In this document: positions 15,834 through 25,068 of the stretch, piece after piece
How positions within the stretch are numbered: the first letter of the stretch is position 1
Layout of the letters: each line of letters starts with the position of its first letter
Assembly: GCA_019112625.1 (NCBI GenBank)
Contig: DXIW01000051.1
Span: 1-63,833 of the forward strand
Direction of reading: 5' to 3'
From: Candidatus Acutalibacter stercorigallinarum
Lineage (GTDB): Bacteria > Bacillota > Clostridia > Oscillospirales > Acutalibacteraceae
DNA length: 63,833 bases
Program-made: the position numbers and the translations under genes
The notes under the pieces: generated by a model
Database searches by the model: none
Told to the model about the DNA's origin: nothing
What the model saw: the letters and a program-made list of their open reading frames with translations, nothing else

Positions 15834-17921
15834 ATGGAGAGGAAAGAGACCATCGGCGCGGCGCCGGAGGTGCTGGAGGCCTTCCCCCAGGAGGCGGAGC
15901 ATCTGCGGGAGCTGGAGGAGAAGATCGCCCTGGAGCTGCGCGCCGCCCAGGAGTCCGTGGACAAGATGGACCAGGAGTACCGGGAGGCCCAGCAATACAT
16001 CGCCGACAGCCGGGGGGAGGGCGACCCCAAGGAGATGTTCCAGACCCAGATGCTCATGGGGCAGATCGACGACCGGGGGGCCTCGGCGGTGGTGTACCGG
16101 GACCGGCTGAAAAAGACCCGGTCCTCCCCCTACTTCGCCCGCATCGACTTTGAGCCCGACGACGGCAGCCAGCCCGGCAGCTACTACATCGGCCTGTATG
16201 CCTTCCGGTTCCAGCGGGAGCTCCTTGTCATCGACTGGCGCTCCCCCGTGGCCAGCATGTTCTACGACTTCGAGCTGGGCCCCGCCCACTACGACGCCCC
16301 CGAGGTCCACGGAGAGGGGCGGCTCACCCTAAAGCGGCAGTTCAAGATACAGGACGGCTGGATGGAGTACGCCTTCGACTCCTCCCAGAACATCCAGGAC
16401 GACATCCTCCAAAAGGAGCTGGCCCACACCTCGGATGAAAAGATGAAATCCATCATCTCCACCATCCAGAAGGAACAAAACCAGATCATCCGGGATGAGA
16501 AGGCGGACACCCTCATCATCCAGGGGGTGGCGGGCTCGGGCAAGACCAGCATCGCCCTGCACCGGGTGGCCTTCCTGCTGTACCGCTTCCGCAACACCAT
16601 CAAGGCCCAGAACGTCACCATCATCTCCCCCAACAAGGTGTTCGGGGACTACATCGCCGGGGTGCTGCCCGAATTGGGCGAAGAGCCCATCTTCGATGCC
16701 AGCCTGGAGGACCTGGCCCTCATCCAGCTGGAAGAGGGGGTGGACTTCGTGGGGGACCGAGACCCCCTGGAGACCGACGACAAAGCCTGGCAGGCCCGGG
16801 TGCGGTTCAAGGCCACGGCGGAGTTTGTGGAGCTGATGGACGATTTTATAGCGCGCCTGCCGGAGACCGCCTTTTCGCCCCGGGACTACCAGTACGGGGA
16901 GTGGAACGTGCCCGGGGAGTGGATCTGGCAGCGCATCCAGGTGTACCAGCGCTTCCCCCTGATGGAGCGCTTAAACCAGGTGGCCGACGACATCCACAGC
17001 CGGCTGGAGAACGAGTTCTTCCGGGACGAGGCCGTGCCCCACCGGAACACCATCCTCCAGGCCCTGCGGAAGATGCTGCGCTTTAAGACCACCCTCTCCC
17101 TGTACCGGGAATTCTACCGGCAGATTGGCCAGCCCAAGCTGTACAAGCCCTTCCAGCGGGGTGTGCTGGAGTGGAACGACGTGTACCCCTATCTGTACCT
17201 CCAGGCGGCCTTCACCGGCCTGCAGGAGAGCCGGCTCATCAAGCACCTGGTCATCGACGAGATGCAGGACTACACCCCCATCCAGTACGCGGTATTAAAC
17301 CGGCTGTTCCCCTGCCCCAAAACCATTTTGGGGGACTTCGGCCAGTCCATCGACCCCAACCGCCAGTACACCCTGGAGCAGCTCCACGGGCTGTACCCCG
17401 GCTCCCAGCTGGTGCGGCTGGAGAAGAGCTACCGCTCCACCTGGGAGATCATCCACTTTGCCAAGCAGCTGGTGCACCAGGCGGACTTCGAGGCCGTGGA
17501 GCGCCACGGGGAGGCGCCAGAGGTATTCGCCGCCGCCACCGAGGAGGAGGAGCTTGCCCGCCTGTGCCAGATCGTAGAGGAGTTCCACCACAGTGAGTAC
17601 AACGCCCTGGGCATCGTCACCCGCACCAACGGGGAGGCCCAGGCCCTATTTGAGCAGCTTACCTCCCGGGGGGCCCAGGTCTCCCTGGTGACCCCGGAGA
17701 GCAAGAGCTTCCACAACGGGGCCCTGGTGCTCTCGGTGCAGATGTCCAAGGGTCTGGAGTTCGACCAGGTAGCGGTGCCCCATGTGAACGCCGGAACCTA
17801 CCACACCCCCTTCGACCGGAACCTGCTGTACGTGGCCTGCACCCGTGCCATGCACCGCCTGGCCCTCACCTACACCGGCGACCCCTCCCCCCTGCTGCCG
17901 GGAGAGGCAGGGGAGGAGTAA
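15834..17921 (+). CDS. helD: HelD-type UvrD/Rep-like ATPase, RNA polymerase recycling factor
   Basis: This 695-residue protein belongs to the HelD group of superfamily 1 ATPases, which remove RNA polymerase from DNA and help it recycle. An N-terminal coiled-coil arm with ELEEKIALELRAAQESVDKM comes first, then the HelD segment VIDWRSPVASMFYDFE, Walker A GVAGSGKTSIALHR (about 233-246), VIDEMQDYTPIQYAVL (Walker B and Gln), and the C-terminal SVQMSKGLEFDQV with YVACTRAMHRL. AAAGGAGGAG precedes the ATG. It is a single-gene unit between terminators. In actinobacteria HelR homologues confer rifamycin tolerance; whether this one does is unknown. Confidence 0.92.
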   Translation: MERKETIGAAPEVLEAFPQEAEHLRELEEKIALELRAAQESVDKMDQEYREAQQYIADSRGEGDPKEMFQTQMLMGQIDDRGASAVVYRDRLKKTRSSPYFARIDFEPDDGSQPGSYYIGLYAFRFQRELLVIDWRSPVASMFYDFELGPAHYDAPEVHGEGRLTLKRQFKIQDGWMEYAFDSSQNIQDDILQKELAHTSDEKMKSIISTIQKEQNQIIRDEKADTLIIQGVAGSGKTSIALHRVAFLLYRFRNTIKAQNVTIISPNKVFGDYIAGVLPELGEEPIFDASLEDLALIQLEEGVDFVGDRDPLETDDKAWQARVRFKATAEFVELMDDFIARLPETAFSPRDYQYGEWNVPGEWIWQRIQVYQRFPLMERLNQVADDIHSRLENEFFRDEAVPHRNTILQALRKMLRFKTTLSLYREFYRQIGQPKLYKPFQRGVLEWNDVYPYLYLQAAFTGLQESRLIKHLVIDEMQDYTPIQYAVLNRLFPCPKTILGDFGQSIDPNRQYTLEQLHGLYPGSQLVRLEKSYRSTWEIIHFAKQLVHQADFEAVERHGEAPEVFAAATEEEELARLCQIVEEFHHSEYNALGIVTRTNGEAQALFEQLTSRGAQVSLVTPESKSFHNGALVLSVQMSKGLEFDQVAVPHVNAGTYHTPFDRNLLYVACTRAMHRLALTYTGDPSPLLPGEAGEE

Positions 17922-18073
17922 GAGGGAAGAAGTAAAGGGGGAATCTCCTTGGCGGTGCCCACCCCCTTAGTCACGCCGCATCCAAGACGGGGGGGTGGGA
18001 ACCACCGCAGCAAATCCCCCCTGTAAAAAAATCAACAGGGGGAGGATGGCCCCCGGCCTTACAATGCAAAAAA

Positions 18074-18104
18074 CAGGGAGAGCAGCTGCTCTCCCTGCTT
18101 TTTT
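18074..18104. terminator. Bidirectional terminator between helD and the aldo/keto reductase
   Basis: CAGGGAGAGCAG is followed at once by its exact complement CTGCTCTCCCTG, with A-runs left and six T right. Confidence 0.85.
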
Positions 18105-19089
18105 ACCGATTTCCTCCCATAACACCCACCAGCTTGTGGGGGGTGTAGAGCTCCTCCAGGTAGGCGCACTCCTCCGGGGTGAGGGACAGCTCCACTGCCC
18201 TGGCGGCGCCCTCCATGTGGTGGGGCTTGGTGGCCCCCACTACCGGGGCGGTCACCTTGGTCAGCAGCCAGGCAAGGGAGATCTCCGTCATGGAGACGCC
18301 CCGCCGGTCCGCCAGCTCCGCCACCCGGCGGATGACCTCCCCGTCCTGCTGGGCGGCGGCGTCGTACTTGCCTTTGGCGTACAGGTCCTGCTCCAGCCGC
18401 TGGGAGGTCTCCCCCGGCCGCTTGGAGAGCCGGCCCCCGGCCAGGGCGCTGTAGGGGGTCATGGCGATGTTCTCCTCCCGGCAGAAGGGGGCCATCTCCC
18501 GCTCCTCCTCCCGGAAGATCAGGTTATAGTGCCCCTGGACGGACACGAATTGGGGGAAGCCCTCCTTTTCCGCCAGGGCGTTTGCCTTGCACAGCTGCCA
18601 GGCAAAGCAGTTGGAGATGCCAATGTACCGGGCCTTTCCCGCCTTTACCACGCCGTGCAGCCCCTCCATAATCTCCTCCAGGGGGGTGTGGTAGTCCCAC
18701 ATGTGGTAGATGTACAGGTCCACGTAGTCCATGCCCAGGTTTTGCAAACTCTGGTCCAGGGACTTTTGGATGTGCTCCTGGCCAGTGACGCCTGCGGCGA
18801 TCTCCTCCGGGGTGCGGGGCAAAAACTTGGTGGCCACCACCACGTCCTCCCGGCGGGCCAGGTCTTTCAGGGCCCGGCCCAGGTACTGCTCGCTGGTGCC
18901 CCCCTGGTAGGCGATGGCTGTGTCGAAGAAGTTCACCCCCAGCTCCAGCCCCTGGCGGATGATCTCCCGGGACTCCTCCGGCCCCAGGGTCCAGCGGTGC
19001 TGGCCCTTCTCCGGGTCCCCAAAGCCCATGCACCCCATGCAGATGCGGGACACCTTCAACTCGGAACGGCCCAATGCGGTATATTCCAT
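18103..19089 (-). CDS. Aldo/keto reductase
   Basis: This 328-residue protein is an NAD(P)H-dependent oxidoreductase of the AKR superfamily. Markers are MEYTALGRSELKVSRICMGC, NFFDTAIAYQGGTSEQYLG (with the Asp and Tyr of the catalytic tetrad), VVVATKF (Lys), DLYIYHMWDYHTP (His) and the cofactor loop ISLAWLLTKVTAPVVGATKP. The start with GGAGAGGAG before it was chosen over a 28-codon longer frame. It stands alone between convergent helD and a divergent glucosidase gene. The substrate is not evident. Confidence 0.93.
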   Translation of the reverse strand: MEYTALGRSELKVSRICMGCMGFGDPEKGQHRWTLGPEESREIIRQGLELGVNFFDTAIAYQGGTSEQYLGRALKDLARREDVVVATKFLPRTPEEIAAGVTGQEHIQKSLDQSLQNLGMDYVDLYIYHMWDYHTPLEEIMEGLHGVVKAGKARYIGISNCFAWQLCKANALAEKEGFPQFVSVQGHYNLIFREEEREMAPFCREENIAMTPYSALAGGRLSKRPGETSQRLEQDLYAKGKYDAAAQQDGEVIRRVAELADRRGVSMTEISLAWLLTKVTAPVVGATKPHHMEGAARAVELSLTPEECAYLEELYTPHKLVGVMGGNR

Positions 19090-19284
19090 CTTCCTCGCTC
19101 CTCTCCTGCGCGGTTTTTCTGGCCCTATCCTACCACGTTTTTTGGGGGATGTCCAATACCTATGTCGGACCATATCCCATAGAGGAAAAGCATGGCGGTA
19201 TTTCCCCCAAAATATTTTTAGGAAGGGGCAGAAATCCTTCCCAAAATATGGTATGATGAAAAGAAGAAAGGGGCGGATGACCTA

Positions 19285-20949
19285 ATGATACCGGAAAAAG
19301 ACTGGATCAAAGACCTGGTGGTCTACCAGGTGTACCCCCGCAGCTTCTGCGATTCCAACGGCGACGGGATCGGCGACCTGCCCGGGGTGCTGCAAAAACT
19401 GGACTATCTGGAAGAGCTGGGCGTAAACGCCATCTGGCTCTCTCCTGTCTATAAGTCCCCCAACGACGACAACGGCTACGACATCGCCGGGTACCAGGAG
19501 ATCATGGAGGAGTTCGGCACCATGGAGGACTGGGAGCGCCTGCGGGACGACTGCCACCGCCGGGGCATGAAGCTGATTATGGACCTGGTGGTGAACCACT
19601 CCTCCGACGAGCACCCCTGGTTCGTGGAGTCCAGCTCCTCCCGGGACAACGACAAGGCCGACTACTACATCTGGCACGACCCGGTGAACGGGAAGGAGCC
19701 CAACAACTGGGCCTCGGTGTTCGGGGGCAGCGCCTGGGAGTACGTCCCCGCCCGGGGGCAGTACTACCTGCACCTGTTCTCCAAAAAGCAGCCCGACTTA
19801 AACTGGGCCTGCCCCGCCCTGCGGGAGGAGATCTTCTCCATGATGGAGTGGTGGGTGGACCGGGGCGTGGACGGCTTCCGGGTGGACGCCATCAGCTATC
19901 TGGACAAACCCCAGGACTTCCCCGACTCCCCCCTGCCGCCCCAGCCCGACGGCTACTCCATGTTCGGCTCGGAGATCGCCGGGCGGGAGGGCACCCACGC
20001 CTACATCCGGCAGATGGGGGAGCGCATCTTCCATAAGCGCAACGTGTTCACCGTGGGGGAGGTGTCCGTCTCCTCCACCCAGGAGCTGCTGGACTACGTG
20101 GCCTCGGACCGGGACGAGTTCGACATGGCCATCCCCTTCGTGGCCCCGGTGGTGGAGATCCACACCTGGTCCCCCCGTAAAATGAACGAGGACATCTGGG
20201 AGGGCTACCGGCTCTTAAAGGACTGCGGCTGGTGGGCCAGGTTCCTCAGCAACCACGACAAGCCCCGGCAGGTGTCCCTCTACGGCGACGACAAGGAGTA
20301 CTGGGAGGTCTCGGCCAAAATGCTGGGGATGCTGCTGCACACCCTGCCGGGCACGCCCTTCGTCTACCAGGGGGAGGAGCTGGGCATGACCGACGTGCGG
20401 TTTCCCTCCATCCAGGACTACGACGACCCCGACGCCAAAAACCGTTACCACCAGATGCTGCTGGAGGGCGCCAGCCCTGAGGAGGCCCTGGACCAGGCCC
20501 GGCTGGAGAGCCGGGACAACGCCCGCACCCCCATGCAATGGGACGCCTCCCCCAACGGGGGCTTTACCACCGGCACCCCCTGGCTGAAGGTGAACCCCAA
20601 CTACAAGACCATCAACGCCGCGGCCCAGCAGGGGGACCCCCACTCCACCCTCTCCTGCTACAAGGCCCTCATCGCCCTGCGGAAGGCCCACCCGGCCCTG
20701 AGCCGGGGCGACCTGGAGCGGTTCGACCTGCCCCAGGACCAGCTGTTCTGCTACCGCCGCCGCTACCAGGGGGAGGAGCTGCTGGTGCTCCACAACTTCT
20801 CCGGCGAGGACTGCCCCCTGCCCGGCGGGCTGATCCCCTCCCGGGGGAAGGCGCTGCTCTCCTCCTACGACCGGGAGGGTGGCTGGCGGCCGGGCAGCAC
20901 TTCCCTGCGGCCCTATGAGTCGGTGATCTTCCAGCTCTCCCACCCGTAA
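19285..20949 (+). CDS. GH13 alpha-glucosidase, oligo-1,6-glucosidase-like
   Basis: This 554-residue cytoplasmic enzyme has the GH13 barrel with DVVN-type region I (DLVVNHSSDEHPWF), nucleophile GFRVDAI (Asp 201), acid/base TVGEV (Glu 259) and third carboxylate LSNHDKPR (Asp 325). The layout VVYQVYPRSFCDSNGDGIGD and ENARTPMQW-like DNARTPMQWD is that of oligo-1,6-glucosidases and related alpha-glucosidases. No signal peptide is seen, so it acts on imported oligosaccharides. GAAAGGGG precedes the start. A membrane protein gene follows 24 bases later, likely in the same transcript. Exact linkage specificity cannot be read from the sequence. Confidence 0.92.
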   Translation: MIPEKDWIKDLVVYQVYPRSFCDSNGDGIGDLPGVLQKLDYLEELGVNAIWLSPVYKSPNDDNGYDIAGYQEIMEEFGTMEDWERLRDDCHRRGMKLIMDLVVNHSSDEHPWFVESSSSRDNDKADYYIWHDPVNGKEPNNWASVFGGSAWEYVPARGQYYLHLFSKKQPDLNWACPALREEIFSMMEWWVDRGVDGFRVDAISYLDKPQDFPDSPLPPQPDGYSMFGSEIAGREGTHAYIRQMGERIFHKRNVFTVGEVSVSSTQELLDYVASDRDEFDMAIPFVAPVVEIHTWSPRKMNEDIWEGYRLLKDCGWWARFLSNHDKPRQVSLYGDDKEYWEVSAKMLGMLLHTLPGTPFVYQGEELGMTDVRFPSIQDYDDPDAKNRYHQMLLEGASPEEALDQARLESRDNARTPMQWDASPNGGFTTGTPWLKVNPNYKTINAAAQQGDPHSTLSCYKALIALRKAHPALSRGDLERFDLPQDQLFCYRRRYQGEELLVLHNFSGEDCPLPGGLIPSRGKALLSSYDREGGWRPGSTSLRPYESVIFQLSHP

Positions 20950-20973
20950 TTCCCCTTAAGAAAGGAACACTCT

Positions 20974-21624
20974 ATGGATTGGATCGACAGACTGGACCGG
21001 CGGTTCGGCCGCCATGCCATCCCCCATCTGATGTACTTTATCACCGGCATCATGCTGGCCATTTACGTGGCGGACCTGGTGCTGGGGGGCCAGATCATCC
21101 CCATGCTCACCTTCAGCCGCAGCCTCATCCTCCAGGGGGAGGTGTGGCGGGTGGTCACCTTCCTGTTCCTGCCCCCCAACAGCTCCCCTATCTGGATTCT
21201 CTTCAGCCTGTACTTTTACTGCATCATCGGCAACGGGCTGGAGGGGGCCTGGGGCAGCTTCCGCTTCAACGTGTTTTACCTGGTGGGGGCCCTGGCCGCC
21301 ATCCTCTCCGGGTTCCTGACAGGGGCCTCGGTCAACGAGTACCTGAACCTCTCCCTGTTTCTGGCCTTTGCCGCCCTGTACCCCGAGCACCAGGTGCTGC
21401 TGTTCTTCGTGCTGCCCATCAAGATCAAATGGCTGGCCCTGCTGGACCTGGTGTACTTCGCCCTGGCCCTGGTGCTGGGGTCCTGGTCCGTGCGGGCGGC
21501 GGTGCTGCTGGCCCTGGTGAACATCCTGCTGTTTTTCGGCGGGCCGCTGGTGCGCAATCTCAAGCAGCAGGCGGGGTATTGGAAAACCCGCCAGAACTTC
21601 CGGCGCAACAACCGGCGCTGGTGA
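20974..21624 (+). CDS. Rhomboid-like membrane protein without the protease residues
   Basis: This 216-residue protein has about six hydrophobic helices and the rhomboid-like opening MDWIDRLDRRFGRHAIPHLM, with LILQGEVWRVVTFLFLPP and GNGLEGAWGSFRFNVFYLVG matching the strand of conserved residues around the first loop of rhomboids. The catalytic GxSG serine and the partner histidine are not visible. It is probably one of the inactive rhomboid relatives common in Clostridia. AAGAAAGGAAC precedes the ATG. It is co-transcribed with the glucosidase but nothing links the two functions. Confidence 0.75.
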   Translation: MDWIDRLDRRFGRHAIPHLMYFITGIMLAIYVADLVLGGQIIPMLTFSRSLILQGEVWRVVTFLFLPPNSSPIWILFSLYFYCIIGNGLEGAWGSFRFNVFYLVGALAAILSGFLTGASVNEYLNLSLFLAFAALYPEHQVLLFFVLPIKIKWLALLDLVYFALALVLGSWSVRAAVLLALVNILLFFGGPLVRNLKQQAGYWKTRQNFRRNNRRW

Positions 21625-21639
21625 CGTTACGACGCAAAA

Positions 21640-21675
21640 GGAGCTGCCGCGTGATCGCGGCAGCTCCTCTTTTTT
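21640..21675 (+). terminator. Terminator after the rhomboid-like gene
   Basis: GGAGCTGCCGCG and CGCGGCAGCTCC form a perfect stem with a TGAT loop, followed by TCTTTTTT. Confidence 0.92.
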
Positions 21676-22465
21676 ACCCCAGTGCCACGTCCAGCACCAT
21701 CATCAGCACGAACCCGGCCATGACCCCCAGGGTGCCGATGTGGGAGTGCTCCCCCAAGTGGGCCTCGGGGATGAGCTCCTCCACCACCACGTACATCATA
21801 GACCCGGCGGCAAAGGCCAGCAGCCAGGGCATCAGGGGCTGGATGCTCCCCGCCACCAGCACCGCCAGCACCCCGAAGATGGGCTCCACAATGCCGGAGA
21901 GGCTGCCGTACAAAAAACTCTTCCAGGCGGGCAGGCCCTCCCGCCGCAGGGGCAGGGCGATGGCCGCCCCCTCGGGGAAATTCTGGATGCCGATGCCCAA
22001 CGCCAGAGCCACCGCCCCGGCGTAGGCCTCCTCGCCCCCGTGCTGGGCGGCCAGGGCAAAGGAAAAGCCCACCGCCATGCCCTCGGGGATGTTGTGCAGG
22101 GTGACCGCCAGCACCAGCAGGGTGGTGCGCCGCCAGGAGGAGGGCTGTCCCTCCGGGGCGGCGGCGTCCACGTGGAGGTGGGGCAGCACATAGTCTAAGG
22201 CCATTAAAAAGGCGATGCCCAGCAGGAAGCCCCCCGCTGCGGGGAGCCACCCCGGGGTGCCGCTGGCCTCCGCCTCCTCCATGGCCGGGGTGAGCAGGCC
22301 CCACACGGAAGCCGCCACCATCACCCCGGCGGCAAAGCCCAAAAAGGCCCGCTGCACGTTGACGCTGATGGCTTTTTTGAAGAAAAACACCAGGGCGGCC
22401 CCCAGGGTGGTCATCAAAAAGGTGAACCCGGTGCCTGCCGCCGACCAAACTACCTGCTGTCCCAT
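21674..22465 (-). CDS. ZIP-family divalent metal transporter (GufA/ZupT type)
   Basis: This 263-residue protein has about eight transmembrane helices and the ZIP metal-site motifs: LHNIPEGMAVG in helix 4 and IQNFPEGAAIALPL in helix 5, with YVVVEELIPEAH in the C-terminal part and a cytoplasmic loop with HLHVDAAAPEGQ. It should import zinc, iron or manganese. It has its own consensus promoter (22495-22523) and is read leftward against the glucosidase unit. The metal is not known. Confidence 0.93.
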   Translation of the reverse strand: MGQQVVWSAAGTGFTFLMTTLGAALVFFFKKAISVNVQRAFLGFAAGVMVAASVWGLLTPAMEEAEASGTPGWLPAAGGFLLGIAFLMALDYVLPHLHVDAAAPEGQPSSWRRTTLLVLAVTLHNIPEGMAVGFSFALAAQHGGEEAYAGAVALALGIGIQNFPEGAAIALPLRREGLPAWKSFLYGSLSGIVEPIFGVLAVLVAGSIQPLMPWLLAFAAGSMMYVVVEELIPEAHLGEHSHIGTLGVMAGFVLMMVLDVALG

Positions 22466-22494
22466 GGCGCTGCGCCCCCTCTCTTTCTGTTTCG

Positions 22495-22523
22495 ATGATA
22501 CCAGACACCGCCCCCCTTGTCAA
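22495..22523 (-). promoter_or_regulatory. Promoter of the ZIP transporter gene
   Basis: On the minus strand TTGACA and TATCAT are separated by 17 bases, about 30 bases before the start codon. Confidence 0.75.
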
Positions 22524-22535
22524 ACAGGAATGTGT

Positions 22536-22591
22536 AAAAAAAGCGCCCCCGGCACGGGAGCGCCTGTTCCATACTATTCCGCCGGGGGCGC
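22536..22591 (-). terminator. Terminator of the C39-like gene
   Basis: GCGCCCCCGGC (22543-22553) pairs with GCCGGGGGCGC (22581-22591) around a 27-base loop; on the minus strand a run of seven T follows. Confidence 0.75.
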
Positions 22592-22601
22592 GTTGTGACC
22601 C

Positions 22602-23387
22602 TCAGCCGTCGGGCACCAGGGCCACCGCCTGGCAGCCCAGGCCCTGGTAGGCCCGCTCTACCTGGGACTTGGAGTAGGCCACCGCCTCCCCGGCCAGGGG
22701 GTCGTGGAACAGCCAGCTGTCCCCCGCCTCCCCCACCCACAGCAGGCAGTGCATGGGGTACACCCAGTCGAACGCCTCCCCCGTGCCCTGAATGGTGAAG
22801 GTCTGGCTCACGACAGGCTCTTCCATGCCGATGGTGGCCCACAGCAGCACGGGCACCTCCTGGCTCACATACCGCCCATAGAGGTCCTCCAGGGTGGAGC
22901 CGTCCAGCCTGGCCACCGCAAGGTCCTTGCGGCCGGAATCCTCCAGCGCCCGCACCAAGGCCTTCTCGATCACCGGGCTGTAGCAGCCCCAGCCGCTCTC
23001 CTCGTAGGGGCTGCCGGGGAAAGCCTCCCGGGGATCGCAGCCCACGTAATTCCCCTGCCCGTCCACGTGGGGGGCGTCCCCCAGGGGCAGGTAATTGTCG
23101 ATAAACTCCTCCACGGAGAGGTCCACCCCGTAGTATTGCAGGTCCATCACCGCGCAGACGCTCTCGCAGCCGGTGGGGTACTTCTCCCGCTGGTCGAGAT
23201 AGGGCGCGTCGATGCAGTACCCCCGCTCCCGGCCGGGGGAGGCCTCCACCGCCACCATGGCCCGGGCCTGGGGCAGGCCGCGGCAGCAGCACAGGGCCAG
23301 GGCCAGAATCAACCCCGCCGCCGGGATGAGCCACAGGGCCCTCCCGCTCCTTTTCTTGGCGTCCCGGTGTATCCGCTGGTGTTTCAT
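22602..23387 (-). CDS. Membrane-anchored C39-like cysteine peptidase domain protein
   Basis: This 261-residue protein has a basic N-terminus and one transmembrane helix (about 16-36), so the rest is outside the membrane. The exported part matches the C39_2 papain-like fold: PYLDQREKYPTGCESVCAVM holds the candidate nucleophile Cys 74, VYPMHCLLWVGEA the histidine, and FHDPLAGEAVAYS the following Asp. Clostridial C39-like proteins of this type are often exported proteases or peptidase-like wall proteins. GGAGGAGAG precedes the ATG. The target is unknown. Confidence 0.82.
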   Translation of the reverse strand: MKHQRIHRDAKKRSGRALWLIPAAGLILALALCCCRGLPQARAMVAVEASPGRERGYCIDAPYLDQREKYPTGCESVCAVMDLQYYGVDLSVEEFIDNYLPLGDAPHVDGQGNYVGCDPREAFPGSPYEESGWGCYSPVIEKALVRALEDSGRKDLAVARLDGSTLEDLYGRYVSQEVPVLLWATIGMEEPVVSQTFTIQGTGEAFDWVYPMHCLLWVGEAGDSWLFHDPLAGEAVAYSKSQVERAYQGLGCQAVALVPDG

Positions 23388-23469
23388 GGTCTCTCCTCCC
23401 TTGTCCGGTTCTCACCTATTAGACGGGCCAGGGGCCGGGGAGGTAAGGCTTTTATGAAAAAAACTTCTC

Positions 23470-23498
23470 TTGACAAATCCCCCCGCTGCCCCTATCAT
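23470..23498 (+). promoter_or_regulatory. Promoter of the MATE gene
   Basis: TTGACA and TATCAT lie 17 bases apart, 34 bases before the TTG start codon. Confidence 0.8.
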
Positions 23499-23531
23499 CA
23501 AGGGAGTGCTTTCGAGAAAGGGAGTGGCGTT

Positions 23532-24863
23532 TTGTATCGGGACCTGACCCGGGGGAACATCACCAAGACCATATTGCTGTTCGTGCTGCCCATGATCGCG
23601 GGGAATTTGCTGCAGCAGTGCTACAACATCGCCGACACGCTGATCGTGGGGCAGTTTTTGGGCAGCAACGCCCTGGCGGCGGTGGGCTCGGCCTACACGC
23701 TGATGACCTTCCTCACCTCGGTGCAGCTGGGGCTCTCTATGGGGGCGGGGGCGCTGTTCTCCATCTTCCAGGGCCAGGGGGACCGGGAGCGGCTGCGGCT
23801 CTCGGTGAGCAACGCCTTTTTCCTCATCCTCGCCATCACCCTGCTGTTAAACCTGGCGGTGTATCTGTGGACCGACCCCATCCTGGCCTTTCTCAACGTG
23901 CCGGGGGAGGTCTACGGCCTGATGCGGGAATACCTAGTGGTAATCTTCGCCGGGATCGCCGCCACCTTCCTCTACAACTTCTTCTCCTGCCTGCTGCGGT
24001 CCATGGGCAACTCCACGGTGCCCCTGGTGTTTCTGGCGGTGAGCGCCGTGCTGAACATCGGCCTGGACCTGTTTTTGGTGCTGGTCATCCCCTGGGGGGT
24101 GGCGGGGGCCGCCATCGCCACGGTGATCTCCCAGTACGTGTCGGGGGTGGGCATCGCCGTGTACACCCTGGTAAAACGCCCCGACCTGCGGCCTACCCGG
24201 GCCCAGCTGCGGCCCGACCCCGTCATGCTCCGGGAGATCTGCAGCCTGTCCCTGCTCACCTGCGTACAGCAGTCCATTATGAATTTCGGCATCCTGCTGG
24301 TACAGGGCCTGGTAAACAGCTTCGGCCCTGTGATTATGGCGGCCTTTGCCGCGGCGGTGAAGATTGACTCCTTCGCCTACATGCCGGTGCAGGACTTCGG
24401 CAACGGGTTCTCCACCTTTGTGGCCCAAAATTACGGCGCCGGGAAAACGGACCGCATCCGCAGGGGCATCCGCCAGGCGGCGCTGCTCACCTTTGGGTTC
24501 TGCGCGGTGGTGTCCACGGTGGTCATCGCCTTTGCCCGGCCCCTGCTGATGATCTTCGTCCAGCCCCAGGAGACAGAGATTTTAGACGCGGGGGTGGGCT
24601 ACCTGTGGGTGGTGGCCCTGTTCTACTGGGGCATTGGCCTGCTGTTTTTGCTGTACGGCCTGTACCGGGCAGTAAAGCGCCCGGGCATGTCCGTGGTCCT
24701 CACGGTGATCTCCCTGGGCACCCGGGTGGCCCTGGCCTACCTGCTGGCCGGGCCGGTGGGGGTCACGGGCATCTGGGCGGCCATCCCCATCGGCTGGGTG
24801 CTGGCGGACACCGCCGGCGTGGCCTACTTCCTGAAAAACCGGAAGCGCCTGCTGCCCTCCTGA
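23532..24863 (+). CDS. MATE-family multidrug/sodium efflux protein
   Basis: This 443-residue protein has twelve hydrophobic segments in two similar halves, beginning YRDLTRGNITKTILLFVLPM, with LLQQCYNIADTLIVGQFLG and PVQDFGNGFSTFVAQNYGAGK, both typical of the DinF/NorM-like MATE group. The start is TTG at 23532: GGGAG lies ahead, the promoter is correctly spaced, and the length is normal for the family, while the longer frame upstream reads antisense through the C39-like gene. It would export cationic drugs or metabolites with sodium or protons. A terminator follows. Confidence 0.93.
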   Translation: MYRDLTRGNITKTILLFVLPMIAGNLLQQCYNIADTLIVGQFLGSNALAAVGSAYTLMTFLTSVQLGLSMGAGALFSIFQGQGDRERLRLSVSNAFFLILAITLLLNLAVYLWTDPILAFLNVPGEVYGLMREYLVVIFAGIAATFLYNFFSCLLRSMGNSTVPLVFLAVSAVLNIGLDLFLVLVIPWGVAGAAIATVISQYVSGVGIAVYTLVKRPDLRPTRAQLRPDPVMLREICSLSLLTCVQQSIMNFGILLVQGLVNSFGPVIMAAFAAAVKIDSFAYMPVQDFGNGFSTFVAQNYGAGKTDRIRRGIRQAALLTFGFCAVVSTVVIAFARPLLMIFVQPQETEILDAGVGYLWVVALFYWGIGLLFLLYGLYRAVKRPGMSVVLTVISLGTRVALAYLLAGPVGVTGIWAAIPIGWVLADTAGVAYFLKNRKRLLPS

Positions 24864-24898
24864 CCGCCCTGCTCGAACCTGCGATATAAACAACAGAA

Positions 24899-24930
24899 AG
24901 CCCGCCTCTCTCGAGGCGGGCTCTTTGTTG
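24899..24930. terminator. Terminator of the MATE gene
   Basis: AGCCCGCCTC and GAGGCGGGCT form a ten base-pair stem with a TCTC loop, extended by AACAACA and TGTTGTT on the flanks. Confidence 0.85.
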
Positions 24931-25068
24931 TTATGCTTTGTTTCCCGGGCAAAGCCCAGCGGGATTTTCCTTCGAGTAAGTGTTTGTACCCTCAACCACC
25001 TGCTTGCAGTAACGGTCCAAAATCCCGGAATGAAATGGAGGGATTTTCCTGTCCAGTCCGGCCACGGA

